A stretch of 64,000 nt of DNA, taken from assembly GCA_030789695.1 (NCBI GenBank), contig CM061142.1, positions 285,140,165-285,204,164 of the forward strand. The letters run 5' to 3'. Positions 8,591 to 21,514 of the stretch are shown piece after piece. Numbering within the stretch: position 1 is the stretch's first letter; each line of letters starts with the position of its first letter. The notes under the pieces are model-generated. The model did no database searches and was not told the origin of the DNA. It saw nothing but the letters and a program-made list of their open reading frames with translations. The position numbers and the translations under genes were made by a program. This DNA comes from Scilla litardierei. Taxonomy: Eukaryota; Streptophyta; Magnoliopsida; Asparagales; Asparagaceae.

Positions 8591-11015
8591 TGTAACGACT
8601 GCTTTTCATATATCTGGATTTATTATAATATAATATATGTTTTGGTGGATTTTCTCCTCATGTGTGGTTTTCGTCTCCGTAACTTTCACTTTCGATCGTT
8701 TCGTCGTGTTTTCTCGTTTCTTCTTTAGTATCGTCGATTTCGAAGTATGTCATTCGTGACGGACTTCATAACAGTCGTATCTTACTATTAGATCAAGCCT
8801 AGGAGTCTTAGGAATTGATCCCGGGGCCCCGCGCTCCGTATCGGAACTTTTGGTGCTCGTTAGCCGGTATGAGAAGGGGCACCGACCGACTAGATGACGA
8901 TCCAGTCGGTCGGCAATCCTCCTTGGACCGACTAGTTGGCTTTCTTAATTTCTCAGGAGTTACTGTTTATCGTTAGTCGGTCTAAGAACGTTGGTTGACC
9001 GACTACGTTGCAAACTAGTCGGTCAGCAATGCTTCTTTAACCGACTAACTCTTCAACTAAATTTTAGTATCAATACTGTTCACTCTTAGTCGGTCTAAGA
9101 ACGTTCATCGACCGACTAGATGTTAAACTAGTCTGTCAGTATTTGTTCATGGACCGACTAAATCTAAATCCTATTTTCGTTCAGAAGTTACTGTTTACAC
9201 TTAGTCGGTCTGCGTTGGTCGACCGACCGACTAGTTGCCAAACTAGTCGGTCAGTGGTTGCTTTTTGACCGACTAATCTGTGTTAAAACCCTAATTTCTG
9301 GGCAGCCGCCAGCCCATCCTATTTAAACCCCTCCCAAACGTTTTCTTCTTCCTCCACTCGACCCAAAACCCTAGTTTCTCCCCCATTGAGCCCCCATCTT
9401 CCTCCAAGCCCTATTCCTTCATCCCAAGCCCTAGATTCATCATCTAAACCCTCCATCAACTCTATCTACCTCTCATTTTCCCCAAAATCTCACCAAATCC
9501 CCAAAATCCCCCAAAAACCCTAACTCTCCAAACTTCTCCATTTGTTTCCAGATCTGGTCCTAGGGTTCCCCGGAGTGTTTCTTCCGCTTCCACTCGGTAA
9601 GAAATCGATCTCTTGACGTTTTTATATCCTATTTGTATTTTTATGAAACCCTAATGAAATTTCATGTTGTTTGATGTTTGTTTCCCCATAACAGCGATTT
9701 CCCCCGTAGATTAGCATCCGCGAGACGAACCTTCGTAATCGTCATTCCCGGTGCTAGGCAAGTGAAACTTGCCACTTAGGGTTAGGGCCGTGTTTTAGGC
9801 CATCTTGCTTGTTGTAGGCGTAAAAGAGGCTAGGCGACGAAATGATACTCGCCTAGGCGCAAATTGGGGAACTAGCTTGACAACGAAGCTAGTTCCGACA
9901 TATATCATGTTGCACAATTACCATGTCATGTTTACTTTCCATTAACGGTACGCGAATTAATTGTCATGTCATTGCATTCTTTAAGTGATCCCGTGATTGC
10001 GTAGCATCGCTACAATACTTGTGTTCCTGGCTCGTGACCAGAAGCGAGCATAATGAGTTGCTAACCCCAACGCTCGATATTGAATTGTGAACTAAGAAAC
10101 AAGCTCCCGTGCGGGGCAACCCTGGCTCACTTGCTGGGCTCATGTACAGGGACCCTGGCTTGTTTACGTGTGGGATGGGGTAAGAGTTAAGCGGCCATTT
10201 AACTGGGAGTCTGCCCAATCAGCAACTGCAGTTGTAAGGCGTAAACTCTGGGGTGGGGTAGTGTTTAGGGCCGATCAGTGTGAATGATGTACCATTCAGC
10301 TAAAGGGCGTAAACATCTACAAACAACAGTGAAACGTGAATAATGAATTGATTAAGATTGTTAGTAGCTTGGCTACTCTTGTCTTGTCCCGATACTTGTT
10401 CTCTTGTACTTACTGTTCACCATGTCTTAATTGTGCACTCATGTTATAACTGCCATGTCATGCATACTAAAACTGCTAGGTTGCTAGTTGTCTTACTTTC
10501 AGTTTCCTTGCCCAAGTCTTTTAGACTTGCTGACATGTGCCCCTTTACTCTTTTGGGTGACACATGTTAGATCCTGAGCCTGGGTACCTTGTTGAGGACG
10601 AGGTGTTTGCTGACGCCGAACCCGAGCTTGTGTTTGACGGGGAGTACGTGGACACTGGGGACCAGTCCTAGTGTCTTCGTTGTGTTTTACTTTTGTTTTG
10701 ACAGTTGTTTTGTTATCGGTGCGTAGCACCTATACTTTGTTATGTCGTTGCTTTTGTTGGCCTTGTTCTAGGCCTTTAGACTCTTTCTTTTAGCATGGTG
10801 GCTTTTCTGGATGTTGGACTTATTTTCATGTTGGACAATTTGTGAGATATGAGATTTTATTTCAGTCTCTCCTTGTGTTATTATTGTTGTTCCGTTGTGG
10901 TTACAAGGACCTGCTTATGTTTTATTGACGCTTATCGGGTTTGGGGCTTCACAGCTCCACTCTCGTGCGGACCTTTTCACGTCTCGCCTCCATTTTAGGG
11001 AAGCGGGTCGTGACA
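8591..11015 (+). repeat. Element A 3' LTR
   Basis: This is a 2,425-bp copy of the 5' LTR with about 1% scattered substitutions and no obvious indels. It repeats the half-site array (8882-9275) and the TATA-like box (9319-9328). Confidence 0.95.
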
Positions 11016-11020
11016 ATGGT
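11016..11020. repeat. Target-site duplication of element A, right copy (ATGGT)
   Basis: These five bases are identical to 1341-1345. Confidence 0.95.
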
Positions 11021-11459
11021 GTTCGGACACTACTTGATAATCCGTAGATGGGTGCCGGACTTCTGCCCGACCAAGTCGAAGATTGATTCAACTGCTGTGT
11101 GGGTCCACTTTCCTTTTTTGCCTGTAGAATATTATGATGATCGAGTTTTAATGGCGCTTGGCAATTCTGTGGGTAAGGCGATTAAGTTTGATTCTCACAC
11201 TCACCTTGTTTTGAAAGTGCGCTTTGCCCACGTCTGTGTGGAAGTCAACTTGAACTCTCCGGTGAAGATGACAGTGTTCTTTGAGGGCCGTTGGCAGCCT
11301 GTTCAATATGAGGGGCTTAACATGATCTGTTTCAAGTGTGGACGAGTGGGGCACAAACATCGCTGTCCATTTTCTCAGGTGGAGTCTACATTGACTGAGG
11401 TGAGGGGAAGGGCCCGTCGCTGGTATTCGATCCGCCACTGGTTCGTCGGAGGATAGGGT
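11016..11459 (+). pseudogene. LINE ORF1, piece 2 (end of DUF4283 and zinc knuckle)
   Basis: After the TSD the LINE frame continues from piece 1 with FGHYLIIRRWVPDF, the typical exit of a DUF4283 domain. It then shows the second ORF1 segment (AVWVHFPFLPVEYYDD) and a zinc-knuckle-like CFKCGRVGHKHRC near 11330-11370. The spacing is CX2CX4HX3C, one residue shorter than usual, so the knuckle may be impaired. The recognisable LINE sequence fades after about 11390 and the frame stops at 11454-11456. The exact junction with element D is not visible. Confidence 0.85.
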
Positions 11460-12352
11460 GAAGGGTTTTGGCAGACCCTCAGGGCTCAGATCCGTGCACG
11501 TCCTAAGTCGGACGGACAATAGAGAAAAATCATGAACATCAGAAATACGAAAAGCATGCTAAACATTTTAGCGAGCCCTAAGGCGAGCCAGAACCTCGTC
11601 AAGATCTATGCCAACTTGGGGTGGATCTAACCACCCCAAGAGATATCTAGCCCACTGCGACATTATTAAAATAATTATTCTAAAAAGCTACAAACTGACA
11701 TACCCGTAATCTTGGCCTTGGGACAGGCAAGATGTACCGCACCATCTTCTTTCACTCCTCGTAGCCGAGCCGCCTTGCGCCCTCGAACCGATCCACCCAA
11801 GCCGCCTCCGAGCCGATCACTTGCCGAAGAAAGTTTCACTTGAGCAGACCCGCGTCAAAGACGTCTGGATCCGATCCAAACCTCCTCGTAGTCTTGATAG
11901 GACCCGACGGGGGGATAGGAAGAGAGAGGAGGAATATTTAAGTCCACGATCGAGTGTGCTCAAAAATTAGGAGCTTCTCGAATCGATGACTTGGTGTGTT
12001 TTACAACAAAGAGGGGGCACCCCTATTTACATAGGGAGTCGGCTCCTCCACTTTCGTCACGAGCAATGTGGGACAAACTTAAATAAAGAGGGATTTTAAT
12101 TAAGTTAATGAAGTTAGTAAGCCTTTCACAAAGGCCTAACTTCAACCAATTAAATCTCTCTCATCATTAAACTTCAGACACCATACAAGCTATCAATTCG
12201 AAGAGCTTCGAATGGTGTACGCGTAGGAAAAAACAGCGATGAATTCCGACTTCGTTTGACCCCTCAAATAATTGCCCAAAATTGGGCAAAAGTCATAGCT
12301 CGTAGCCATCACAAGGGTTTCAAAACCCCCTAAAATAAAAACAGCTTAAGTT

Positions 12353-12516
12353 GCGGGCGGGTGCCTGCAATGGGTCGCAGCGGGCACCCGGACCGCTGAG
12401 CGGGCCAGCGCCCGCTTGGGCCAAGCGGGCTGCCAGCCCCCAAAGCGGGCTGGTGCGCTTGCTTCTGAGGCGGGTGCGCCCGACTTAGTGGGCGCCCTGC
12501 CCGCTCAGCAGGCTGG
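12353..12516. promoter_or_regulatory. Array of GCCCGCTT / AAGCGGGC motifs in element D, left half
   Basis: G/C-rich octamer-like motifs recur in both orientations, for example in the stretches at 12411-12431 and 12441-12452. The array continues after element C at 21399-21514. C is inserted in the middle of it. Confidence 0.55.
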
Positions 12517-14339
12517 TGTCACGCCCCGCTTCCCTAAAATGGAAGGCGAGACGTGAGGAGGTCCGCTCAGACGTGGAGCTGTGAAGCTTCGGTCTGATAA
12601 GCGTATAAAATTCAATTGGTAGGTCCTTGCAACGCAATACGAAACAACAATAATAACGATGAAATGAGACAATAAGCAATTTATTAAATCTCAGAATATC
12701 CATAAAATAAATTACAATATCACAGAAAAGCCACCAGGATCAAAAGGAAAAACTAAGGCCCAAACATGGCCAACCAAGTACAACATACAAGCAAAGGTGC
12801 CACGCACCGACAACCTACAGCAAGCCTAAACAAAGGAAGAGAACACAAGCGGCCTCTAAGACAGGTCACCAATGACCACAAACTCCTCCTCGGCAACCAT
12901 TGGCTCAGCGCCAGCAAACACTACGTCCTCTGCAACGGCTACTAGCTCAAGATCTAACATGTGTCACCCAAAAGAGTAAAGGGGCACATGTCAGCAAGTC
13001 TAAAAGACTTGGGCAAGGAAACTGGAAGGAAAGTAAACTAGCAACCTAGCAGTTATAGTATGCATGACATGGCAGTTATGGTATGAGTGCACAAGCAAGA
13101 CATGGTGTAACAATAAGTGCAAGAGAACAATTATCATGGCATGTCAAGAGTAGCCAAGCTACTAACAATCTCAATCTTCTCACCAGTCACGTTTCAAGTT
13201 ATTTGTAGATGTTTACGCCTTACAGCTGAACTGTTGGACATTCACACTGAGTGGCCGCTTAACACTACCCCAGAACCCAGAGTTTACGCCTTACAACTGA
13301 AGTTGCTGATCGGGCAGACTCCCAGTTGAATGGCCGCTTAACCCTTACCCCTCCTGCATGTAAACGAGCCAGGGTCCCTGTACACGATGCTCAGTAAATG
13401 AGCCAGGGTTGCCCCACACAAGAGCTCGTTTTTTGGTTCACAATCCAAGGTATTTTTGGCGTATGGTTATGCCCGCATAACGGGTGCCTAGCCTCAGTAA
13501 CTCGGGCATTGGCTTTTGACCAACTCACGTAGCCCGCTTCTGGAACACGAGCCAGGAAATGTATTTGGCATAGGGTTGTGCCTGCAACGCAGGTGCCTAG
13601 CCGGATCAAGTAGTAAAAGTAACGTAGCGTGTGCTACGAATGCAACATTCAACATGGATAGCATGGCATGTACAGATAATTCACGTACAGTTAATTGAAT
13701 TGAAACATGGCAGATAAGATGCATGGATGACAAGTGCCAATAATTAAAAGTAGTCGGATCAAGCTTCGTTATCAAGCTAGATCCTGAAATTTGCGCCTAG
13801 GCGAGTATCATTTCGTCGCCTAGTCTCTTTTACGCCTACAACAAGCAAATGGCCTAAAACCCTAAGTGGCAAGTTTCACTTGCCTGGCACCAAGGATGAT
13901 GATCAACGAGGCATGTCACAAAATGGTAACCTACGGGGATGAGATCGCTGCCATGGCAAAACAACATCAGAACAATATCTCTAATATCCATTTTATTAGG
14001 GTTTCAATAAAATCACAATGAGGGTTATGAGAATATTAAAGGATCGAACACTACCGTATAGAAGTAGAAGATCGATGCCGAGCAAGCACGGCGACGGAAT
14101 AACGATCCGAAGAACTACGGCTCAGATCTGGAAACGGCGAGGAAATCTGGAGAAGTGGGATTTGGGGGGTTTTTTGGGGGTTGGAGGCGGCCTAAAGCAT
14201 GAAGGCCGGCCTAAATGGAGGGTGAGAGGGGCTCATGAGGAAGGAGGAAGGGCTAGAGGAAGGTTGGGGAAGATCAGAGGTCTAGGGGAAGGGAAATGGC
14301 CAAGAGAAGTGAAAGAAAGAAAATAAAACGATCGGGGGT

Positions 14340-14348
14340 TATTTATAG
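14340..14348 (-). promoter_or_regulatory. TATA box of C left LTR
   Basis: CTATAAATA on the minus strand, directly downstream of the half-site array. Confidence 0.65.
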
Positions 14349-14392
14349 GAAAACTGCGACGGCTAGGGCAAACCTAGGGTTTCTGGGTGATT

Positions 14393-14810
14393 TAGTCGGT
14401 CAACGAAGGGTGGCTGATCGACTAGTTTGGAAACTAGTCAGTCGGTCGTTCAACTGTGACCGACTAAAATCAAACAGCGAAAGAAGGAAGAAATCTGGGA
14501 AGTGAATTAGTCGGTCTGTGAAGGCCCGTCGACCGACTAGTTTGAGACCTAGTCGGTCGGTGAGTGTTCATGGACCGACTAACGATAAACAGTAACTTAG
14601 GCGAATTTTACTGACAGAGACTAGTCGGTCTGAGAGCAAGTTCTGACCGACTAGTTTCACATCTAGTCGGTCGGTGGTTGTTCTTAGACCGACTAAGAGT
14701 AAACAGTAACTTCTGAGTTTTTGATTTAATAAACTAGTCGGTTTGAGAAGAGTTCCTGACCGACTAGATTGGAATCTAGTCGGTTGGTCCTCCTTCTTGA
14801 ACCAACTAAC
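14393..14810 (-). promoter_or_regulatory. AGTCGGTC half-site array in left LTR of C
   Basis: TAGTCGGTC and GACCGACTA half-sites alternate as in element A. The array ends 45 bp upstream of the TATA box on the minus strand, almost the same spacing as in A. Confidence 0.6.
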
Positions 14811-15077
14811 GTACACGAAAAGAGTCGATTCGAAGCGCGAAGCTTCGGGAAGGATTCCTATGGCTCCTAAGCTCAAACTAACTCTAAGATATGAGCGATA
14901 TGAAGCTCGTCATGTGTGACTTACTCCAGGCTCAATGATCTAAGGAAGAAGCTAGAAAATCACAACGAAACGAACGAAAGCGAAAGCTACGGAGACGGAA
15001 ATCACACGTAAGGAGAAAATCCACCAAGACATATATATTATATTGACAACACTAATATAGAAAAACCAGTCGTTACA

Positions 15078-15090
15078 TCCTACCCACCTT
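15078..15090 (-). other. Polypurine tract of element C
   Basis: AAGGTGGGTAGGA on the minus strand abuts the LTR start at 15077. It is one base different from the tract of element B. Confidence 0.8.
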
Positions 15091-18000
15091 AGAATAAAGT
15101 ACGTCCTCGGACTTTCTAACATATCTAGTCGCTCTGGTAACTACCCTCAATTAGTGTCACATTACGTTTCAACTAGGTATATTCAATACAAGTGCTTATA
15201 TATATGCACTAGGTAGTCAAACATTAACACTACTGATATGTATATATATATATTCACACACATCATACACGAATTTCTATCATGTATATATACATACATC
15301 CCTTATGTAGCTATTACTTCCTAGCACGAAACAATAGTCCAGATACTCACAACCAATTAAATAGTTCACACCAGTAAATACCATCAAAATACTCTACGTT
15401 AGGTAACTACCTATGAACAAGGCAACAAGAATACACTACTCCCTATATCTCCTAGTATACATCCAATATCAAACACGTCAACACATGTAATCACACCACA
15501 CCATTCTAAACTCAAGTTATTATATTTAATATACATCCACCATCATTATAATTTCACGATTTATAGTCATTCAAACGCACACAGATACTTCACCATATAT
15601 TTACTTCGAATATAGTCTTATAACTATATTCACGACACGCCACACATACCATGGTCACCAATACTTATAATTAGGCACATACTTACCCGTGCATGGTGCA
15701 CACCCACACACGCTAACATTTCATTCATTTTTTTACCAATCATACAATTATAAACTCAGTACATCGACACACTTAGTCTTAGCTAGCACATATATATATT
15801 CACGCAGGCAAGCCCCCTAATAAATAAATATACCACAAGACCAACACCTATAACTATATACTGGTTTAGTGACCCACAATCATGTGCGTAACACAACCGG
15901 ACACAAACAATCCAAACATTATATATACATCATCCATCACTATACACCAACCACATACAAATACACCAATGTACATAGAGTATACCCACTCAAGCTTGAG
16001 TGAGACTCAAAGTCCTAGCAGAATATTCTATATACATAACACAGCATCCATACATATACCAATACTATTCTAATGCATACACAACTACCAACATAACCAT
16101 ATACATATCATAATGTCGAACACCCTTAATATTTAATCAGGTAATATCACATATTTCAATCACCTCATATACCATAATAATATTACAGACATCAGCACAC
16201 TTATAATTACAATACTCTCCCTAATAAATGCAGTCATCGTATAGTCACATACATGTATCATATATTCATACCATATCCATCCATCTATAATTGGTACATC
16301 AATACATTCACTTCATCCATTAGTTAAGATGTGCAGTAGTCGGGTATACCTCATGGTATACACGCATACGACATCTCAAAAAAAACAAGTAATACCAATC
16401 AAACAATTATAATCCTACTATCATATGTATATCACACTTATACTCATGCAGTTAATACATAACTACCTATACGCAATATACCAATGCCAACACACACACA
16501 ACTTCATGTGCACCTTGAAATTTAATACACTACGACGACACATCAAATTACACTAATGGGGCCCACCAAACTATATTAAGGTTGACACGGCGACGACAAG
16601 CTCTATTGGTTAGACAAAAGGAAAGAAACTGAAATCAAAAGCGTAACGAATAGAAGGATCGAAAAGCATGAGAACGGTCGTGTAGTGATGTAATGATGCT
16701 CCATTAGGATACATGGAAAATAGTGTGTAAAAGATATAAGTTAAAACGAAGAGTACGAAACCGGTCGATAAAATGAGTCTTTCGAAATAAGTTTGAGTCG
16801 TATATACATAATAAGAAGAATGGGTTATTTAGGTTATATAAAGCTATCACGAGTAAAAGTAAATCATTTACACGAAAATTAAGAACATATGTTAGAAAAT
16901 GTTATGCGGCAGTAGTTTAAAATTTTGGAAAAAGTTTCAAGATTCAAGGAACGAAATCAGATCAAATATAGTGTAGAGGGTTTATGCTCATGCCAAATGT
17001 TTTTTTCCAAGTCTTAAAACTGAAGAGAAATTCCAATAACCGTATTGAAAGTACTTTTAGAGAATCCGGATTTGCCAGCAGGAACTGATTTATACAAGGG
17101 TCTTAACACACGAGCACAACGAACATAGTACTGATATATAAAAATAATTGTAGTTCTATTTTAGAAATCATTTTTAGAAATATGTATGATGAATGGAAAG
17201 ATAATAACATCTTAGTAGTATGGAAGTAAGTGGGAGGATATATATATAGAATTATTAAATTGGTAATAAAGCTTTAAAACCGACTTATGGAGGGTCTAAA
17301 TCATGAAATGGTTACGAAAAGTAATTTTTACAAAAATCTGAATAGGGAAAATGTTGAGCATAAAATCGACTTACTGGAAGCTGAAGTCCCATGTGACTTA
17401 AAAGGTATATAAAAAGTAAGCACGATGCGTTAGTCGAATAAGTTTTAATGGCATAAGTAAGAAAAGAAAATTATAATTCGGGTTAGGAAAAACAGAAGTA
17501 TGGTTCAGAATAAAATTGGTATATGAAAAGGGAAAAGACATTTATATCGATACGAAAGTATAGGCTGGAAAATATTATAAACTAATAATCAAAAATCTCG
17601 ACAAAAGTTTCAATATTTAGAAAAGAACAAATAAATTTAAGTCGGCGAAAGAGTATGAAATCTAATATATATATTAGAAGTTTTCGAACAAATTTAAACT
17701 TAGTGAAAGAGGAACATCGAAAATACTTTTAGGGGAAACTAGGATTTGCCACAAGAACGGGTTGGTATAAAGACTTTGAAGTACGGGTACGACAAGCTTA
17801 TAATTAGTATATATTCATAAATTAATTGGAGTTCTATTTATCTTGAAAGAAGTATTTTAAAGTACGTATGGTAAATAGCTAAAATGAATTTCGCAATTTA
17901 GAAAAGGTGGTATATCGAATTATCGAAATAGTACTAAAGTTTAAAATCAAGTGCGGACGATATATGTTAGAAAAATAGTTACAAGATAGTAATTTAAAAT

Positions 18001-18729
18001 TACGACCAAATAGTCTTCAAAATCTGAGAATGACCTTTAGCTCAATCGGAAGTAATGGAAATATACTGAAGGAAGGTTTAAAACAAAATTTAAATTGAGT
18101 GAAAACTTTAAATAAGGAAAGAATTCGAAAATGACTTTGGAAGAATCAAGATTTGCAACGGAAAGATTTGAAAGGTCAACGATAATAGTAATGAGGGGGT
18201 CATGTGAATCGAGGGCAATGAATGTGGTTTGTGTGATGAATGCACCTAAATTACGATTTAAGAAAACTACGATGAAAACTTATGGTCAGTAACACCGAAG
18301 TGTAGTGACCAGGAAAAGATTGAATCAGAGGGTCCTAATCATCGGTTGACTAAAGGTCAAGGGAAATTTAACACTAAGGCTTCCTAATGGCTAGAGTATA
18401 TTAGAGGCCTCAGGGAAGGTTCTAAGAGAATCAAGATCATGTTCTGTTGGGCCCGAAATCGATGAACCCCAGCGAACGGCTAAAGAAATCCTAGGAATCT
18501 ATCATGGTTAGAGCTAGACAGGAACCACTAAGGTAACTCTTAAGACTATCATATCAATCACTAGCATGGAGTCTAACAAACAATCAGGGGCCTCTAACTA
18601 GCAAGCACAAACTTCTAACTAAGTCTTACTATAGTCCTGACTTAATGGATTTCCTACCAAGCTGGGACAGGTGCTCTAACACGTCTACCAGCCACCTAAG
18701 ACATAGGAACGCTAAAAACCTAGACTCCG

Positions 18730-18838
18730 GACTTATAATTTGGATGTTCTAATTTATTTAATGGACATTCTATAATTATTATCGTTGTTCCGATAGTTCG
18801 CATTTGCAAATGGACCTGCATGGGCCACCAATAAAACC
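18730..18838 (-). other. Conserved leader of element C
   Basis: Read on the minus strand from 18838, the region gives GGTTTTATTGGTGGCCCATG and continues with a sequence alignable to the leader of A at 3771-3880. It holds the same unusual primer-site candidate. Confidence 0.6.
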
Positions 18839-20660
18839 TGTCACGTCCCGCTTCCCTAAAATGGAAGGCGAGACGTGAGGAGGTCCGCTCAGACGTGGAG
18901 CTGTGAAGCTTCGGTCTGATAAGCGTATAAAATTCAATTGGCAGGTCCTTGCAATGCAATACAAAACAACGATAATAATGATGAAATGAGACAATAAGCA
19001 ATTTATTAAATCTCAGAATATCCATAAAATAAATTACAATATCACAGAAAAGCCACCAGGCTCAAAAGGAAAAACTAAGGCCCAAACATGGCCAACCAAG
19101 TACAACATACAAGCAAAGGTGCCACGCACCGACAACCTACAGCAAGCCTAAACAAAGGAAGAGAACACAAGCGGCCTCTAAGACAGGTCACCAATGACCA
19201 CAAACTCCTCCTCGGCAACCATTGGCTCAGCGCCAGCAAACACTACGTCCTCTGCAACGGCCACTAGCTCAGGATCTAACATGTGTCACCCAAAAGAGTA
19301 AAGGGGCACATGTCAGCAAGTCTAAAAGACTTGGGTAAGGAAACTGGAAGGAAAGTAAACTAGCAACCTAGCAGTTATAGTATGCATGACATGGCAGTTA
19401 TGGTATGAGTGCACAAGCAAGACATGGTGTAACAATAAGTGCAAGAGAACAATTATCATGGCATGTCAAGAGTAGCCAAGCTACTAACAATCTCGATCTT
19501 CTCACTAGTCACGTTTCAAGTTATTTGTAGATGTTTACGCCTTACAGCTGAACTGTTGGACATTCACACTGAGTGGCCGCTTAACACTACCCCAGAACCC
19601 AGAGTTTACGCCTTACAACTGAAGTTGCTGATCGGGCAGACTCCCAGTTGAATGGCCGCTTAACCCTTACCCCTCCCGCATGTAAACGAGCCAGGGTCCC
19701 TGTACACGATGCTCAGTAAATGAGCCAGGGTTGCCCCGCACAAGAGCTCGTTTTCTGGTTCACAATCCAAGGTATTTTTGGCGTAGGGTTATGCCCGCAT
19801 AACGGGTGCCTAGCCTCAGTAACTCGGGCATTGGCTTTTGACCAACTCACGTAGCCCGCTTCTGGAACACGAGCCAGGAAATGTATTTGGCATAGGGTTG
19901 TGCCTGCAACGCAGGTGCCTAGCCGGATCAAGTAGTACAAGTAACGTAGCGTGTGCTATGAATGCAACATTCAACATGGATAGCATGTCATGTACAGATA
20001 ATTTGCGTACCGTTAATTGAATTGAAACATGGCAGATAAGATGCATGGATGACAAGTGCCAATAATTAAAAGTAGTCGGATCAAGCTTCGTTGTCAAGCT
20101 AGATCCTGAAATTTGCGCCTAAGCGAGTATCATTTCGTCGCCTAGTCTCTTTTACGCCTACAACAAGCAAATGGCCTAAAACCGTAAGTGGCAAGTTTCA
20201 CTTGCCTGGCACCAAGGATGACGATCAACAGGCACGTCACAAAATGGTAACCTACGGGGATGAGATCGCTGCCATGGCAAAACAACATCAGAACAATATC
20301 TCTAATATCCATTTTATTAGGGTTTCAATAAAATCACAATGAGGGTTATGAGAATATTAAAGGATCGAACACTACCGTATAGAAGTAGAAGATCGATGCC
20401 GAGCAAGCACGACGACGGAAGAACGATACGAAGAACTACGGCTCAGATCTGGAAACGGCGAGGAAATCTGGAGAAGTGGGATTTGGGGGTTTTTTTGGGG
20501 GTTGGAGGCGGCCTAAAGCATGAAGGCCGGCCTAAATGGAGGGTGAGAGGGGCTCATGAGGAAGGAGGAAGGGCTAGAGGAAGGTTGGGGAAGATCAGAG
20601 GTCTAGGGGAAGGGACATGGCCAAGAGAAGTGAAAGAAAGAAAAGAAAACGATCGGGGGT

Positions 20661-20669
20661 TATTTATAG
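20661..20669 (-). promoter_or_regulatory. TATA box of C right (5') LTR
   Basis: CTATAAATA on the minus strand, 45 bp from the array. Confidence 0.65.
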
Positions 20670-20713
20670 GAAAACTGCGGCGGCTAGGGCAAACCTAGGG
20701 TTTCTGGGTGATT

Positions 20714-21130
20714 TAGTCGGTCAACGAAGGGTGGCTGATCGACTAGTTTGGAAACTAGTCAGTTGGTCGTTCAACTGTGACCGACTAAAATCAAACAGCG
20801 AAAGAAGGAAGAAATCTGGGAAGTGAATTAGTCGGTCTGTGAAGGCCCGTCGACCAACTAGTTTGAGACCTAGTCGGTCGGTGAGTGTTCATGGACCGAC
20901 TAACGATAAACAGTAACTTAGGCGAATTTTACTGACAGAGACTAGTCGGTCTGAGAGCAAGTTCTGACCGACTAGTTTCACATCTAGTCGGTCGGTGGTT
21001 GTTCTTAGACCGACTAAGAGTAAACAGTAACTTCTGAGTTTTTGATTTAATGAACTAGTCGGTTTGAGAAGAGTTCCTGACCGACTAGATTGGAATCTAG
21101 TCGGTTGGTCCTCTTTCTTGAACCAACTAA
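20714..21130 (-). promoter_or_regulatory. AGTCGGTC half-site array in right LTR of C
   Basis: Same arrangement as at 14393-14810, with a few single-base changes. Confidence 0.6.
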
Positions 21131-21398
21131 CGTACACGAAAAGAGTCGATTCGAAGCGCGAAGCTTCGGGAAGGATTCCTATGGCTACTAAGCTCAAACT
21201 AACTCTAAGATATGAGCGATATAAAGCTCGTCATGTGTGACTTACTCCAGGCTCAACGATCTAAGGAAGAAGCTAGAAAATCACAATGAAACGAACGAAA
21301 GCGAAAGCTACGGAGATGGAAATCACACGTAAGGAGAAAATCCACCAAGACATATATATTATATCGATAACACTAATATAGAAAAACCAGTCGTTACA

Positions 21399-21514
21399 TC
21401 TGGCACTCGCTTGGGCTGAGCGGCCTACCGGCCCGCAAAGCGGGCTGGCCCCGCTTGCAGAAGCGGGTGCGCCCGCTTTTGAAGCGGGCGTGCCCGCCCT
21501 TTTAGCGGGCGGCC
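21399..21514. promoter_or_regulatory. Array of GCCCGCTT / AAGCGGGC motifs in element D, right half
   Basis: This continues the array interrupted by element C. The motif recurs about seven times in alternating orientation. Confidence 0.55.

Larger units (their letters stand above)
1346..11015 (+). mobile_element. Element A: complete Tekay-like Ty3/gypsy chromovirus
   Basis: This is a full-length LTR retrotransposon of 9,670 bp. It has two 2,425-bp LTRs that start TGTAACG and end CGTGACA, a perfect 5-bp TSD, a leader, gag-pol in the order gag, protease, RT, RNase H, integrase, chromodomain, and a polypurine tract directly before the 3' LTR. The chromodomain after the integrase and the motif style place it in the Tekay/Del group of plant chromoviruses. 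By eye the LTRs differ at about 25 sites (around 1%), so the insertion is recent. It is inserted in LINE ORF1 in the same orientation. The polyprotein is broken by one stop and two frameshifts and is interrupted by two introns, listed separately. Confidence 0.95.
12517..15077 (-). repeat. Element C 3' LTR (left copy)
   Basis: The LTR is 2,561 bp. On the minus strand it starts TGTAACGACTGG at 15077 and ends GGGCGTGACA at 12517. It shares with A the terminal segments, the AGTCGGTC array and the promoter layout. Short ORFs at 14018-14326 and 14296-14505 are antisense to its transcribed leader and are not genes. Confidence 0.9.
15078..18838 (-). other. Internal non-coding region of element C
   Basis: The region contains no ORF above about 65 codons and no retroviral motif. 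From about 15100 to 16560 the + strand is rich in A, C and T and very poor in G. From about 16600 to 18430 it is rich in A and G and poor in C, so the skew flips sharply near 16580. The second half contains diverged direct repeats of about 690 bp (compare 17046-17200 with 17735-17890), with a partial third copy near 18128. The last 100 bp before the right LTR (18730-18838) match the leader of A. Confidence 0.7.
12517..21398 (-). mobile_element. Element C: non-autonomous (LARD-like) relative of chromovirus A
   Basis: Two LTRs of about 2,560 bp (12517-15077 and 18839-21398) flank a 3.76-kb internal region with no gag or pol. The LTR ends (TGT.ACG...CGTGACA on the minus strand), the conserved leader block after the LTR and the polypurine tract match those of A and B. 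It is therefore a deletion or replacement derivative with its cis signals kept, likely moved in trans by an A/B-type element. The flanks read GCTGG (12512-12516) and TCTGG (21399-21403), a TSD with one mismatch. The LTR pair looks about 98-99% identical by eye. It is inserted in the motif array of element D. Confidence 0.85.
18839..21398 (-). repeat. Element C 5' LTR (right copy)
   Basis: This 2,560-bp copy of the left LTR carries the half-site array at 20714-21130 and the TATA box at 20661-20669, 45 bp apart. Confidence 0.9.

Noticed and set aside
14018..14505. Two basic ORFs in the left LTR of C (and copies at 20339-20826)
   Set aside because: They lie antisense to the LTR transcript and change frame between copies. 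No coding support.
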